64,000 nucleotides of DNA, taken from Lactarius indigo (taxonomy: Eukaryota; Basidiomycota; Agaricomycetes; Russulales; Russulaceae). The stretch lies in contig JAFKAC010000070.1 of the NCBI GenBank assembly GCA_025766275.1, forward strand, positions 1 through 64,000. The letters run 5' to 3'. The position numbers and the translations under genes are program-made. Every line of letters starts with the position of its first letter. Positions within the stretch are counted from its first letter, which is position 1. Under the pieces are notes generated by a model that made no database searches, was not told the DNA's origin, and was given only the letters and a program-made list of their open reading frames with translations. Positions 37,693-46,401 of the stretch are shown here, piece by piece.

Positions 37693-37703
37693 AAGACCAA
37701 GAT
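37693..37703 (+). promoter_or_regulatory. Element A self-priming primer-binding site
   Basis: aagaccaagat, two bases downstream of the 5' LTR, pairs over all 11 positions with 37449-37459 in the R region. I see no match to a tRNA 3' end. Element C has the same geometry with a different sequence. Confidence 0.65.
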
Positions 37704-37826
37704 CCTCATCGTGGCGTACTCGACCAGAGACCAGTGGACGTCCTTCCGTCCCTATCACATTGAATGACGAGGAGATCGCAACGTACCAACAAGATTCTTA
37801 GGAGCAGCTCAGTGGAGAGAACGAGG

Positions 37827-37831
37827 AGAAG
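37827..37831. repeat. Left target-site duplication of solo LTR E (gaaga)
   Basis: gaaga precedes the LTR and is repeated at 38398-38402. Confidence 0.85.
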
Positions 37832-38397
37832 ATGTTGATAAGTGACCCTTGCGCACTTAGCGGCTCATACGGACCGGACTTGCAGCATGGACTGCTTTAG
37901 ATTAGATTAAATGGACATGTAGATTACTTACTTTTGATCTGTACAATCTAGCGCTTATCATTGCGTCATGTATGACATCACTGTACTATGACATCATGTA
38001 GAACACTCCGGACACTTCATTGTACTCAGCCCTTTGTTCTCCTTTAGTTCTTATCTTTATTGTGATGTCATTATGATATCATCTTTGTCTGGACTCTCTT
38101 TGTTCCAGTCGCCTTGTTCCCTTTTTCATACACTCCTTTTGTCCTGTATGTAGAACAAATGCTCCTTGTATTCTGTGACTCTACGTTACCACTCTTGTAC
38201 TAGTGTCACATCTCTGTAGAGTATAAGTAGACTGCTTGTACGCCCTGGTCCACATCAGTTCTCTCACTGCTGTGTGCCAGACTCCCTCTGCTTTACTTGC
38301 AAGATCCCTGTCTCACCTCTGCTTCCAGCACTCCAGCATATCTCACCACAGTCTACTTTGTCTCTGTGAGTATGCCCTCTGTGTTTGCTGTTCATCA
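37832..38397 (+). mobile_element. Element E: solo Copia LTR (same family as element D)
   Basis: 566 bp, TGTTGATAAG...TTCATCA, flanked by gaaga on both sides and without internal sequence, so a solo LTR left by recombination between two LTRs. It matches the element D LTR read on the minus strand (627 bp) over its length, but lacks a 55-bp segment duplicated in D. It splits the gag gene of element A; removing it restores RGEDTGYFV. Confidence 0.88.
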
Positions 38398-38514
38398 GAA
38401 GATACCGGGTATTTTGTGGAATTTAATGGCCCTAACCATTTCCAACCCGTTGAGTTCAATTTCGAACATCTCTGTTGGACCGAGGTTACTTGGAATCCCA
38501 TAGATCATCGCTGG

Positions 38515-38519
38515 GACAT
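38515..38519. repeat. Left target-site duplication of element C (gacat)
   Basis: gacat precedes the left LTR of element C and is repeated at 46397-46401 after its right LTR. Confidence 0.9.
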
Positions 38520-39075
38520 TGTAACGCCACTACAGGGGCGTTAAGTACGACCTGTACTAAGTCAGTCGTTCAATCGGTAGTCTAAGCTCAAAGGCTCGAC
38601 TTCAGATACGATGATGCACAAGAGTCACAAGGACGCGCGTCACTTGGACTATAGAGGAAGGCTAAGACTCGAAGGTCTAGCAAAGACGGGGATCGGGAGA
38701 CAGGGGACTCAAAGGAGTTCGCGTAGACAAGTGTAGTATTACACAAGAAGTCTAGTCTATCGTACAAGCTAGATAGTGCTAGGCTTAAATACGCTTCGTA
38801 TCGTGTCGAATCAAGTAAAGGGATACCGCCGCTCCCAATCTGGAGACAAAAGATAGTACATACAGGGAACAAAGGAGAATCACGTGGGTCCGTGCGTGAG
38901 TGAGAATTGAATGGAAACTAACACATGTCGAGCTTTATCAAAAGATAGTGACGATAAGCAAAGCGCGTGATAGGAACCGGGTAAACGTATTATCCGCGTA
39001 ATCGTACAGGGCTCGTGAAGTAATGGGTGTGGATTGAATAGGAAAGAAAGAACGAGTCCAAAAGAAGTCGTAACA
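38520..39075 (-). repeat. Element C 3' LTR
   Basis: 556 bp; the plus strand begins tgtaacgcc and ends gtaaca. Copy of 45841-46396 with four CpG-type differences. On the minus strand a purine-rich AAAACGGGGGG just upstream is the likely polypurine tract (plus 39076-39092). Confidence 0.93.
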
Positions 39076-39109
39076 TTACCCCCCGTTTTGATCTGAAGGC
39101 GCCTCAACT

Positions 39110-40558
39110 TCAGCACTCTGGGTTGACGAGGTCGTAGATGTCGGCGTCAAGATCATTCTCCGGCCATGGAGAAACGTCTAGTCGACAGTAGTGCGTCTTG
39201 AGAAAGAATAGGGGTCCTCGTTTGCCACACTTGCGACACATCTCATACTGAGGGCACCGAATTTCGTCGTGGTTTGCGTCAGTGCGGAAGCAGCGGCCAC
39301 ACCACCTCCCTTGGGTTTGAGCGGCGATGGTTGGTGGTTCTGGGACGGTGAAGGAGGTGGTGGCCTCTGTGGCTACCACTTGTCGAATGCGTTCATCGGC
39401 CTGATGCGTTGTGATTACTTCCTCGACCATGCCCACGCGGCGGAAAATACATCGGTAGGACTGATGAACTTGGCTCTGGCAGTGTCGGCAGGCAGGTCGT
39501 GGTCTGGTCGGGCAGTCGCGTACTAAGTGATGTGGGCTGTTGCAATGATAGCAACGTCGGCGATGGGGTTTGTCGGCAAGGCGAGGGAATTCTAGTGGTC
39601 CTCCGTGCCGCGGGGAAAATGGGATTGCGTAGCGAGAGTGTCGAAGGGGAGCGGGGAGCGCTGTCATGCGCGCGTATTCGTTGCTGATAGTGGTTAAGGC
39701 CCCTGCGTATTGAAGACGCCTCTTCATACTAGCCAGCATTAAGTCGACCGTAAGTCGCTCCGACCTTAGCCTGCGTGCCGTGTCCTCCAGTTCGTCGCAC
39801 TTCTTGTCGATCTCTTTGAGTGCCGAGAGTCCAGTCCTCAGCCTAGTGACCTCGGCAGTAAGGCGTGGCGAATTGAGCTCGATAAGGGTTTCATCCAGCG
39901 CGCATGCACGGATGTTGTGGGGGTCGAAGAATTGTAACTGCTCGGCCGTAAGAGGTGGTGCCAAGACGTTTGGTCTGAGTGATGAGAGGTAGACTTCCTC
40001 TCCATAGTGTGGTTGCTCCTTACCCATCGTCCCTACTACCTCGGTGAATCCCTTGCGATAGTAGATATACTTCGCAGGATTGGATCCACTGTCAGGTAGC
40101 GGGATCTGTAATGGGTAGTACTTGGGAGTTCCCAGAGTGTTTGGGAAGAACGGGGCGCCAGGGTCATCAGTGTCCTCGGATGGAGAGTCGGGTCGATCAT
40201 AGTCAATAGGGGTGTGGACGCGGACTGGGGTGAACGGTTCCAATGGTGGGGGTGGAGTGGACGGTGTCAACGATGGTGGGGACGGAGGCTGTGGTTCAGG
40301 TGAAGGAATTGATTGTGGTTGAGGGGGGGGTGTCAGAGAATACTGCCCTTCCTCGGGCGTTGATGGGGTGAGTTCTCCAGGTTCTCGTTCTTGGGTGTAG
40401 GACTCGATAGGAATTGCAGGTTGAGGGGAAGGTGGTGGCGATAGGCGGGGGATGTTGGAAAGGTCGATAGTGATGATCCCTCGTTCGAGGGTGGCTTCGA
40501 GTTGAGGGTTGCTGAGTACGTGGACAAGGGTGGTGTCGGAAACTGGTGTGTCGGTCAT
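39110..40558 (-). CDS. Element C third ORF (post-integrase, zinc-knuckle protein of unknown function)
   Basis: ATG 40558 (MTDTPVSDTTLVHVL) starts 41 nt beyond the pol stop. The open frame extends further upstream, but that part overlaps pol. About 482 residues: a Pro/Ser/Glu-rich N-terminal half, a conserved-looking block GTPKYYPLQIPLPDSGSN and GKEQPHYGEEVY, a coiled coil (LRTGLSALKEIDKKCDELED), then Cys/His clusters CYHCNSPHHLVRDC, CRHCQSQVHQSYRC and CGRCFRTDANHDEIRC. It occupies the env position of vertebrate and insect elements, but there is no signal peptide or membrane helix. A Gag-like nucleic-acid-binding accessory role is inference. A related ORF occurs in element A. Confidence 0.7.
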   Translation of the reverse strand: MTDTPVSDTTLVHVLSNPQLEATLERGIITIDLSNIPRLSPPPSPQPAIPIESYTQEREPGELTPSTPEEGQYSLTPPPQPQSIPSPEPQPPSPPSLTPSTPPPPLEPFTPVRVHTPIDYDRPDSPSEDTDDPGAPFFPNTLGTPKYYPLQIPLPDSGSNPAKYIYYRKGFTEVVGTMGKEQPHYGEEVYLSSLRPNVLAPPLTAEQLQFFDPHNIRACALDETLIELNSPRLTAEVTRLRTGLSALKEIDKKCDELEDTARRLRSERLTVDLMLASMKRRLQYAGALTTISNEYARMTALPAPLRHSRYAIPFSPRHGGPLEFPRLADKPHRRRCYHCNSPHHLVRDCPTRPRPACRHCQSQVHQSYRCIFRRVGMVEEVITTHQADERIRQVVATEATTSFTVPEPPTIAAQTQGRWCGRCFRTDANHDEIRCPQYEMCRKCGKRGPLFFLKTHYCRLDVSPWPENDLDADIYDLVNPEC

Positions 40559-40599
40559 TGCGGGTCTGAGGACTTTGGGGGGGACGGTCGTTTGTGTTT

Positions 40600-42223
40600 T
40601 TATATTGTTCGTCCAGCCCCTTTGGCGGTCGGATATCGTCGGTAGTAATCCCTGATGACGTCTGTGGCGTGGGTCATATTTGTTGCGGGTTCCCATGTGT
40701 TATCACTTGGTGGGAATCCCTTCCACTTTACAAGGTAGTGGAGTTTGCGCCCTCTTCCTCGTTCCTGGGCGTCTTCGATTCGCTCCACTTCATACTCCTC
40801 TTCTCCATCGATAAGGTCTGGTGGAGGTCGGGTATAGTTTACGCCATGTATCTCCGTTTCCTTGTATGGGGTGAGAAGGTTTGCATGGAACACCGGATGT
40901 ATCTTCCATGATGCCGGAAGGTCTAGTTCGTATGAGATGTCTGATAGAGCTTTTGTAATCTTGAAGGGTCCATATCGCTTTGGAGCTAGTTTGCTTGTGG
41001 GGTAGAAGGTACGGAGATTCATTCCTTCTAACCATACTTGGTCTCCTTGTTGATAAGGTGTGAATTTTGTTCTTCCTCATTGCGCCCATAAGGTGTTGTG
41101 CATGTGTGATGCTGTCTTGTGCGTGTTGGCGGAGTATCAATAGTTCCTCTAATCTTCGGTCCACTGTAGGGTTGTTGGACGGTTTAGGTATCCATGTGGT
41201 TCGCGGTTCCCATCCCATGATAAGTGAGAAGGGGGAGTGTTTGGTAGTGGCGTTTCTCCAAGAATTGTGAGCAAATTGTGCCATCGGTAGTAGTTCTGCC
41301 CAATTGTTCTGTTGTACGTTGCACCAATGTTGTAGGTATTGTTCTAGCCATTGATTGGTGCGCTCTGATTGGCCGTCTGTCTGGGGATGATAAGCTGATG
41401 ATACGTTTTGTTGTATCCCCAGCGTTTTGCATAGTTGCCTCATGAACGTGGATGTGAATCTCGGGTCCCGATCAGATATAACCCTTCTCGGTAAGCCGTA
41501 ATGGGGGTAGACGTGTTGGAGATAGAGTTTGGCCACTCCTTCTGACGTTATGGTTTCGTTACATGGTATGAATATTGCCGCTTTTGAGCAATCGTGGTCT
41601 GTGATAGTGAGAATCGAGTCAAATCCTTTTGATGGTGGGAGTTTGACTATGAAGTCCATGGCTATTACTTCGAATGGTTTGGCCGACGGTTTGGTGGTGA
41701 TGGGGAATAGGTGTGGTTTTTGTCGATGGGGGTTGATTTTGTTACTTTGGCACGTTGCGCATCCTTTGACATAAGCTTCCACGTCTTTGCGCATATTGGG
41801 CCACCAGAAGTCGCGTCGTAATAGCTCTAGGGTATTTGCGATTCCTGGGTGTCCGGCGCTTGGAGTGTCGTGGAAAAAGGTAATCACCCCCCGTTTAAGC
41901 TCGTTGTTTCCCACAACAACAAGGGCGTCGCCCTTCCACCAAAGTCCGTTGTGCTTTTTTAGGTTGTGCGGTTCGATCCATGGGAGGAGCGTTGTCTCAT
42001 CCATATTTTGTGCGATCTGGGTCCATATATCCATATCGTGCATGGATATTTGAGTTGTCTTGAGGAATACTTCCTCCGGGAGTATGGTGATGTGATCGTT
42101 GTCGGCGGTACCATCGTCATAGTCGGGTCGTCTTGATAACGAGTCTGCTTGGGTGTTTTTCGTACTGGGTATGTGCTTGAGTATGAAGTTGTATTCTGAC
42201 AGTTCTTGGAACTCCCGTGCCAC
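40600..42223 (-). CDS. Element C pol, integrase and chromodomain part (one frame break)
   Basis: It continues pol after the TGA at 42229-42227. It holds the RNase H end ([15 protein letters not shown]), the zinc-binding domain (H...CATCQSNK), the integrase core ([48 protein letters not shown]), and, from about 41,060 in another frame, [38 protein letters not shown] and a chromodomain [17 protein letters not shown]. One extra G near 41,070-41,080 accounts for the frame change (MRRTKF intended). The chromodomain targets integration to chromatin in chromoviruses. Confidence 0.85.
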
Positions 42224-42226
42224 CCG

Positions 42227-44380
42227 TCAGCTGATCTTCCTAGGTTCTTTCCAATACTGAAGATTTGCATGGTCTGTGTGGATGGTTATCAAGTGGGGTG
42301 ATCCTATGAGATATGTCCGCCACGCCCGCAGTGCCTTAACGATTGCCAATAATTCCCTATCATAGATGTCGTTTCGTTCTGCCTCTGATAATGACTCCGA
42401 GTAGAACACCACTGGGTGGATCTTGTTGTCTTCCCCTTTTTGGTTTAGAACTGCGCCTAGGGCGTAGCTTGAAGCGTCGACTTCAATTTCGAAAGGTTGG
42501 TCCAACTTTGGGAATAGGAGTACAGGCTCCGAGCTAATTCGCTCTTTGATGGTGTCGAAGGCATTTTGTCTGGCTTCTGTCCATTCCCAAGGGGTGTCCT
42601 TCTTTGTAAGGTCATGGAGAGGTCTTGCGATTGTGGAAAATCCCCGTATAAATCTTCGGTAGAAGTTGCAGAATCCTAGGAAGGCTCGTACTTCTTTCAG
42701 CGATGTTGGCGCCTTCCAGTCTCTGACTCCCTGGACTTTGATCGGGTCCATCCGTAGTTGTCCATGTCCAATAATTAGTCCTAGGTACTCCACTTCGTAG
42801 ACCTCGAACACGCATTTTTCGGGTTTAATGTATAGGTCGTGCTCTTCGCAAAGATCGAGGACTTGATGTAGTATTTGTCTGTGATGGGTACGATCATCCG
42901 TGGTAGCGATTAGGATGTCGTCCATGTAAACGATGACTTTGCCCGTCAATATTAACTCCCGGAATATCGTGTCCATCATAGTTTGGAAGGTACTAGGGGA
43001 GTTTGTGAGGCCGAAGAACATGACTCGGGGTTCGAACAGTCCTTGATTTGTTTTGAACGCCGCCTTCCATTCGTCCCCTTGTTTGATTCGGACGTTATTG
43101 TATCCCCATCGAATATCTAGCTTCGAGTAGAGCCGTGCTTCTCGGATCTTGTCGATGAGTTCGGGGATTAGGGGGAGTGGATAGTGGTTCTTTACGGTAA
43201 GCTCGTTAAGGCGGCGGTAATCTTGTACTGGGCGTAGCGTCCCGTCCTTTTTCTTGATAAAGAAGAAGGGAGACGCATAAGGGGATTTTGATGGTTGGAT
43301 ATATTTCTTTTCCAAGTGTTCGGTTACGAACTCTGTCAACTTCTCGGTTTCAGGGATGGTGAGCGGATACACCTTGCAGTCCATAGTTTCCGGGGCGGTT
43401 GGAACTAAGTCGATCGCGTGGTCCCACGGGCGAGAAGGAGGGAAGCGTTGGGACGCTTCTTCGCTAAAAACCTTCTGATGTCTTCGGTATTCTTCCGGTA
43501 CCATTTCTTTGAAGGTTTTCTGGGGTTTCTTCGCCGCTTCTCGCTGCGCTAGTTCTGATGCTGTTGTTGTTTTTCGCAGTTTAATGCAAGGGTCGTTGTC
43601 TCTTTCTAATTGTTCCCAGGCTGCTTCGTCCAGTTGGTACGTCTCCAATGCCTTAATAGTGGCTTCTAAAGGCATGGCTTCGTCGGACAGATGTAGGCTG
43701 GTGATGACTACCGGTTGGAATTCTTCATCGATCGTAGCATCCCTCCAGTGGAATTTAGGTTCAAAGGCTGTAAACCAGGGGTATCCAAGTATAACCTCGT
43801 CATTTCCTAGATCGGTGATAAGGAAGCGGAGATTTTGGGTCTTCCCCCCTGTTTTAACGGTTAGGTCGGTGAAGGATGTGATTTCCCCTCCTTGATTATG
43901 GGTCCCATCTACATTCCATATTTTAATGGGTCGTTCGGTGGCTAACCAAGCGATTTTAAGTCGTTTCAGAAGGTTTGTGCTTATGAAATTGTCGGTTGCG
44001 CCAGAGTCTATGAGGACATTTCGTTCGGCCGTCATGTGAGCAGATTTGAAAAGTACTGGAATTCGCATGGATCGGAATCTGCTATTGTACACGCTAAGTT
44101 TTAATGCTCTAGCCCAGGCCGTCGGGTTTAAGCGTTCAGAAAATCCTTTTTTTGTCCGAATAGTTTGTCCACCATCAATTCTCGTACTTTGGGCGTCTGG
44201 GCAAATAAGGTTGCTACTTGGGCGTCGGCTTGCTCCTCGTTCGAAAGAGGGCGTGATGATGTCATGGAGATGGTGGCCGTCGTCAGGGTGGGGTCGCTGG
44301 TACTTGCAGTTTTGACAGTGATAGTTGATTTTTGAGGACAAAATCGGGAAATATGTCCTTGTCCTCGGCATCGGAAGCAT
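42227..44380 (-). CDS. Element C pol: protease, reverse transcriptase, RNase H
   Basis: The frame overlaps the end of gag and is entered by a -1 shift at 44152-44146. After KGFSERLNPTAWARAL come the aspartic protease motif DSGATDNF, RT blocks (FFIKKKDGTLRPVQDYRRLN, LDIRWGYNNVRIKQGDEWK, MFFGLTNSPSTFQ, YMDDILIATTD with the catalytic Asp pair) and RNase H (FEIEVDASSYALGAVL, IYDRELLAIVKAL, HTDHANLQYW). The frame ends at TGA 42229-42227 in KIS-stop-RVAREF. The homologous element A position is Arg, so this is a CGA-to-TGA nonsense change. Otherwise complete. Confidence 0.92.
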   Translation of the reverse strand: MLPMPRTRTYFPILSSKINYHCQNCKYQRPHPDDGHHLHDIITPSFERGASRRPSSNLICPDAQSTRIDGGQTIRTKKGFSERLNPTAWARALKLSVYNSRFRSMRIPVLFKSAHMTAERNVLIDSGATDNFISTNLLKRLKIAWLATERPIKIWNVDGTHNQGGEITSFTDLTVKTGGKTQNLRFLITDLGNDEVILGYPWFTAFEPKFHWRDATIDEEFQPVVITSLHLSDEAMPLEATIKALETYQLDEAAWEQLERDNDPCIKLRKTTTASELAQREAAKKPQKTFKEMVPEEYRRHQKVFSEEASQRFPPSRPWDHAIDLVPTAPETMDCKVYPLTIPETEKLTEFVTEHLEKKYIQPSKSPYASPFFFIKKKDGTLRPVQDYRRLNELTVKNHYPLPLIPELIDKIREARLYSKLDIRWGYNNVRIKQGDEWKAAFKTNQGLFEPRVMFFGLTNSPSTFQTMMDTIFRELILTGKVIVYMDDILIATTDDRTHHRQILHQVLDLCEEHDLYIKPEKCVFEVYEVEYLGLIIGHGQLRMDPIKVQGVRDWKAPTSLKEVRAFLGFCNFYRRFIRGFSTIARPLHDLTKKDTPWEWTEARQNAFDTIKERISSEPVLLFPKLDQPFEIEVDASSYALGAVLNQKGEDNKIHPVVFYSESLSEAERNDIYDRELLAIVKALRAWRTYLIGSPHLITIHTDHANLQYWKEPRKIS

Positions 44381-45819
44381 CTTCCTTCTTTTTGAAGTTG
44401 TTTCTTTTCGTCATCTGTCATTGCTGCCCTGGCGCGGGTGCGACTGACGTCCATCGCGTTCGGATCCTTGGTTTTATTGAGGGCATTTAGCCACTGGTCG
44501 CGGGAGGCCCCTCCTTTCTTGTCTGTTCGTCCCTTGGTGAGCCTATCTTTAAGTAGGAGGTACTCCGCTTGTTGGAGTGTGACTGCCGTCTTCCAATCGT
44601 CCCAGTCTACGGGGTGATGGAATTTGATCGCGTTTATGACCAACGCGTTTGGGAGGCCTTTCTGGAAGATTTCCAGGGTTGTAGCTTCGTCTTTGTTGTA
44701 TCCGGCTTTGTTTGCTAGGTTGGAAAACTTAGCAATATACGTGTCGATGTCTTCTTTGTCCATTCGTAGATTTTGAATGGCATGTCTCGCTTTTTGCTGT
44801 TGAGTGGTGTCTGTGTACGCCTGAATGAAGCGTGTTTCTATGGTGTTCCACAGGTTTTCGGCGTTCATGGCTACACCTCCTGCTAGTTGGTCGGCCAACC
44901 ACTGAATCTGTTCTTCGACCCAATCGTCTACTAGTGGTCCTCGAATGTAGGAGAGGAGAGTCATTGCGCAGGAGTAAGGGAGGGTCAGTTGTTGGACGTT
45001 TGGGTTCATTCCACGATAAAGGGCGAAGGCATTGAGAAAGGCTCGGCTGGTTTCTCGGTCCCCCGTGAACTCGGGTGGAGGATTTCCTCCGAGTCGTCCG
45101 TTTGGTTGGGGAGGTCCTCCAGCGGCGAGGCCTGCTGCTCCACCACCTCCACCTCCAGGCGCGCCGCCTCCGCCTCCAGGCACACCACCTCCAGGTGCAC
45201 CGCCTCCACCTCCAGGCGCACCACCTCCACCTCCAGGCGCACCGCCTCCATGATGGCTTCCTGCGCCTCCCGTAGCGCTTCCTCCGCTTGTCGGCATACT
45301 TCCTCCCAGAGAATATCCTCCACTACCTGAAGGATTCACTGTCGAGGACCCTGCGGGGTTGGAGGATCCGACTGGTTGTGCTGAGGTGAGGGTGGTGGAG
45401 AGTTGGGTGGTGGACATGTTGGCATATGATGCAAAGTCTACGGGTCGTTGAATGGTTGGTGTGAGTGTGGGGTTGTCTAGGTCGGGTTCAGAGGATGGTT
45501 CTTCGATATCAGAATCGGCTTCGATGGCGCTGATCTGTCCTTTTCCCGGTCCAAGTCCTAAATGTGCGGGGACAGGTTTATAGGAATACCAGGAGTGTTT
45601 TGAGTCGGAATAGGCGACGTAGGCCCAGATGTGTTGGTCTTCAATATATTCGATTGGTTCGTACGTGAGCTTGTCTGGGTCGTAGACATAGTACCCTTCG
45701 TCGTGCGGAGTATTCCTCCAGAGCGCAGTTCCCTTGATGGAGGGTCGTAGGTCGTCGTAGGGGTGTCGCTCCAAATACTCCTTGACAAACTGTGTTCGGC
45801 TTTGGCTGGTGAAAGCCAC
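44128..45819 (-). CDS. Element C Gag polyprotein, probable GTG start
   Basis: 563 residues from GTG 45819 (VAFTSQSRTQF). No ATG lies between the predicted mRNA 5' end and this codon, and the context is caccGTGg. It contains GYYVYDPDKLTYEPIEY, a 40-residue Gly/Ala/Pro repeat (45,140-45,250), the capsid domain (ALYRGMNPNVQQLTLPYSCA, LLSYIRGPLVDDWVEEQIQW), a linker and one zinc knuckle CFRCRGQGHISRFC. It ends LFGQKKDFLNA at 44128. The start is uncertain; the next in-frame ATG lies about 130 codons in. Confidence 0.85.
   Translation of the reverse strand: MAFTSQSRTQFVKEYLERHPYDDLRPSIKGTALWRNTPHDEGYYVYDPDKLTYEPIEYIEDQHIWAYVAYSDSKHSWYSYKPVPAHLGLGPGKGQISAIEADSDIEEPSSEPDLDNPTLTPTIQRPVDFASYANMSTTQLSTTLTSAQPVGSSNPAGSSTVNPSGSGGYSLGGSMPTSGGSATGGAGSHHGGGAPGGGGGAPGGGGGAPGGGVPGGGGGAPGGGGGGAAGLAAGGPPQPNGRLGGNPPPEFTGDRETSRAFLNAFALYRGMNPNVQQLTLPYSCAMTLLSYIRGPLVDDWVEEQIQWLADQLAGGVAMNAENLWNTIETRFIQAYTDTTQQQKARHAIQNLRMDKEDIDTYIAKFSNLANKAGYNKDEATTLEIFQKGLPNALVINAIKFHHPVDWDDWKTAVTLQQAEYLLLKDRLTKGRTDKKGGASRDQWLNALNKTKDPNAMDVSRTRARAAMTDDEKKQLQKEGRCFRCRGQGHISRFCPQKSTITVKTASTSDPTLTTATISMTSSRPLSNEEQADAQVATLFAQTPKVRELMVDKLFGQKKDFLNA
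44146..44152 (-). promoter_or_regulatory. -1 ribosomal frameshift heptamer A AAA AAG (element C gag/pol)
   Basis: On the minus strand, gag reads CAA AAA AAG GAT with seven A in a row. Shifting back one base reads AAA AAA GGA and continues straight into pol (KKGFSERLNP). This fits the X XXY YYZ consensus and lies five codons before the gag stop. The geometry is seen in the sequence; use in vivo is inferred. Confidence 0.7.
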
Positions 45820-45827
45820 GGTGTTGG

Positions 45828-45838
45828 AGACTAGACTT
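45828..45838 (-). promoter_or_regulatory. Element C self-priming primer-binding site
   Basis: Minus strand AAGTCTAGTCT, two bases after the 5' LTR, is the exact complement of AGACTAGACTT at 46079-46069, which lies about 33 nt below a TATTTAAG box (46112-46105). Same arrangement as in element A. Confidence 0.65.
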
Positions 45839-45840
45839 AA

Positions 45841-46396
45841 TGTAACGCCACTACAGGGGCGTTAAGTACGACCTGTACTAAGTCAGTCGTTCAATCGGTA
45901 GTCTAAGCTCAAAGGCTCGACTTCAGATACGATGATGCACAAGAGTCACAAGGACGCGCGTCACTTGGACTATAGAGGAAGGCTAAGACTCGAAGGTCTA
46001 GCAAAGACGGGGATCGGGAGACAGGGGACTCAAAGGAGTTCGCGTAGACAAGTGTAGTATTACACAAGAAGTCTAGTCTATCGTACAAGCTAGATAGTGC
46101 TAGGCTTAAATACGCTTCGTATCGTGTCGAATCAAGTAAAGGGATACTGCCGCTCCCAATCTGGAGACAAAAGATAGTACATACAGGGAACAAAGGAGAA
46201 TCACGCGGGTCCGTGCGTGAGTGAGAATTGAACGGAAACTAACACATGTCGAGCTTTATCAAAAGATAGCGACGATAAGCAAAGCGCGTGATAGGAACCG
46301 GGTAAACGTATTATCCGCGTAATCGTACAGGGCTCGTGAAGTAATGGGTGTGGATTGAATAGGAAAGAAAGAACGAGTCCAAAAGAAGTCGTAACA
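45841..46396 (-). repeat. Element C 5' LTR
   Basis: 556 bp. On the minus strand it begins TGTTACG and ends GCGTTACA. TATA-like TATTTAAG at 46112-46105. Followed by gacat, the right target duplication. Confidence 0.93.
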
Positions 46397-46401
46397 GACA
46401 T
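46397..46401. repeat. Right target-site duplication of element C (gacat)
   Basis: Matches 38515-38519. Confidence 0.9.

Larger units (their letters stand above)
38520..46396 (-). mobile_element. Element C: Ty3/Gypsy chromodomain LTR retrotransposon with third ORF
   Basis: 7,877 bp, flanked by gacat, inside the gag gene of element A. LTRs of 556 bp: 45841-46396 is the 5' LTR in its own orientation, 38520-39075 the 3' LTR. The minus-strand order is gag, pol (protease, RT, RNase H), integrase with chromodomain, a 482-residue zinc-knuckle ORF, then polypurine tract. Gag and pol overlap with a -1 shift signal. LTRs differ at four sites, all CpG versus TpG or CpA. Damage is light: one TGA between RNase H and integrase and one extra base in the integrase C-terminal part. 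Confidence 0.93.

Noticed and set aside
40558..40696. Upstream ATG (40696) for the element C third ORF
   Set aside because: It overlaps the end of pol; the ATG at 40558 lies just after the pol stop and matches the start of the element A ORF.
45032..45330. Gly/Pro/His-rich plus-strand ORFs opposite the element C gag repeat
   Set aside because: They are antisense shadows of a GC-rich Gly/Ala/Pro repeat, with no independent signal.
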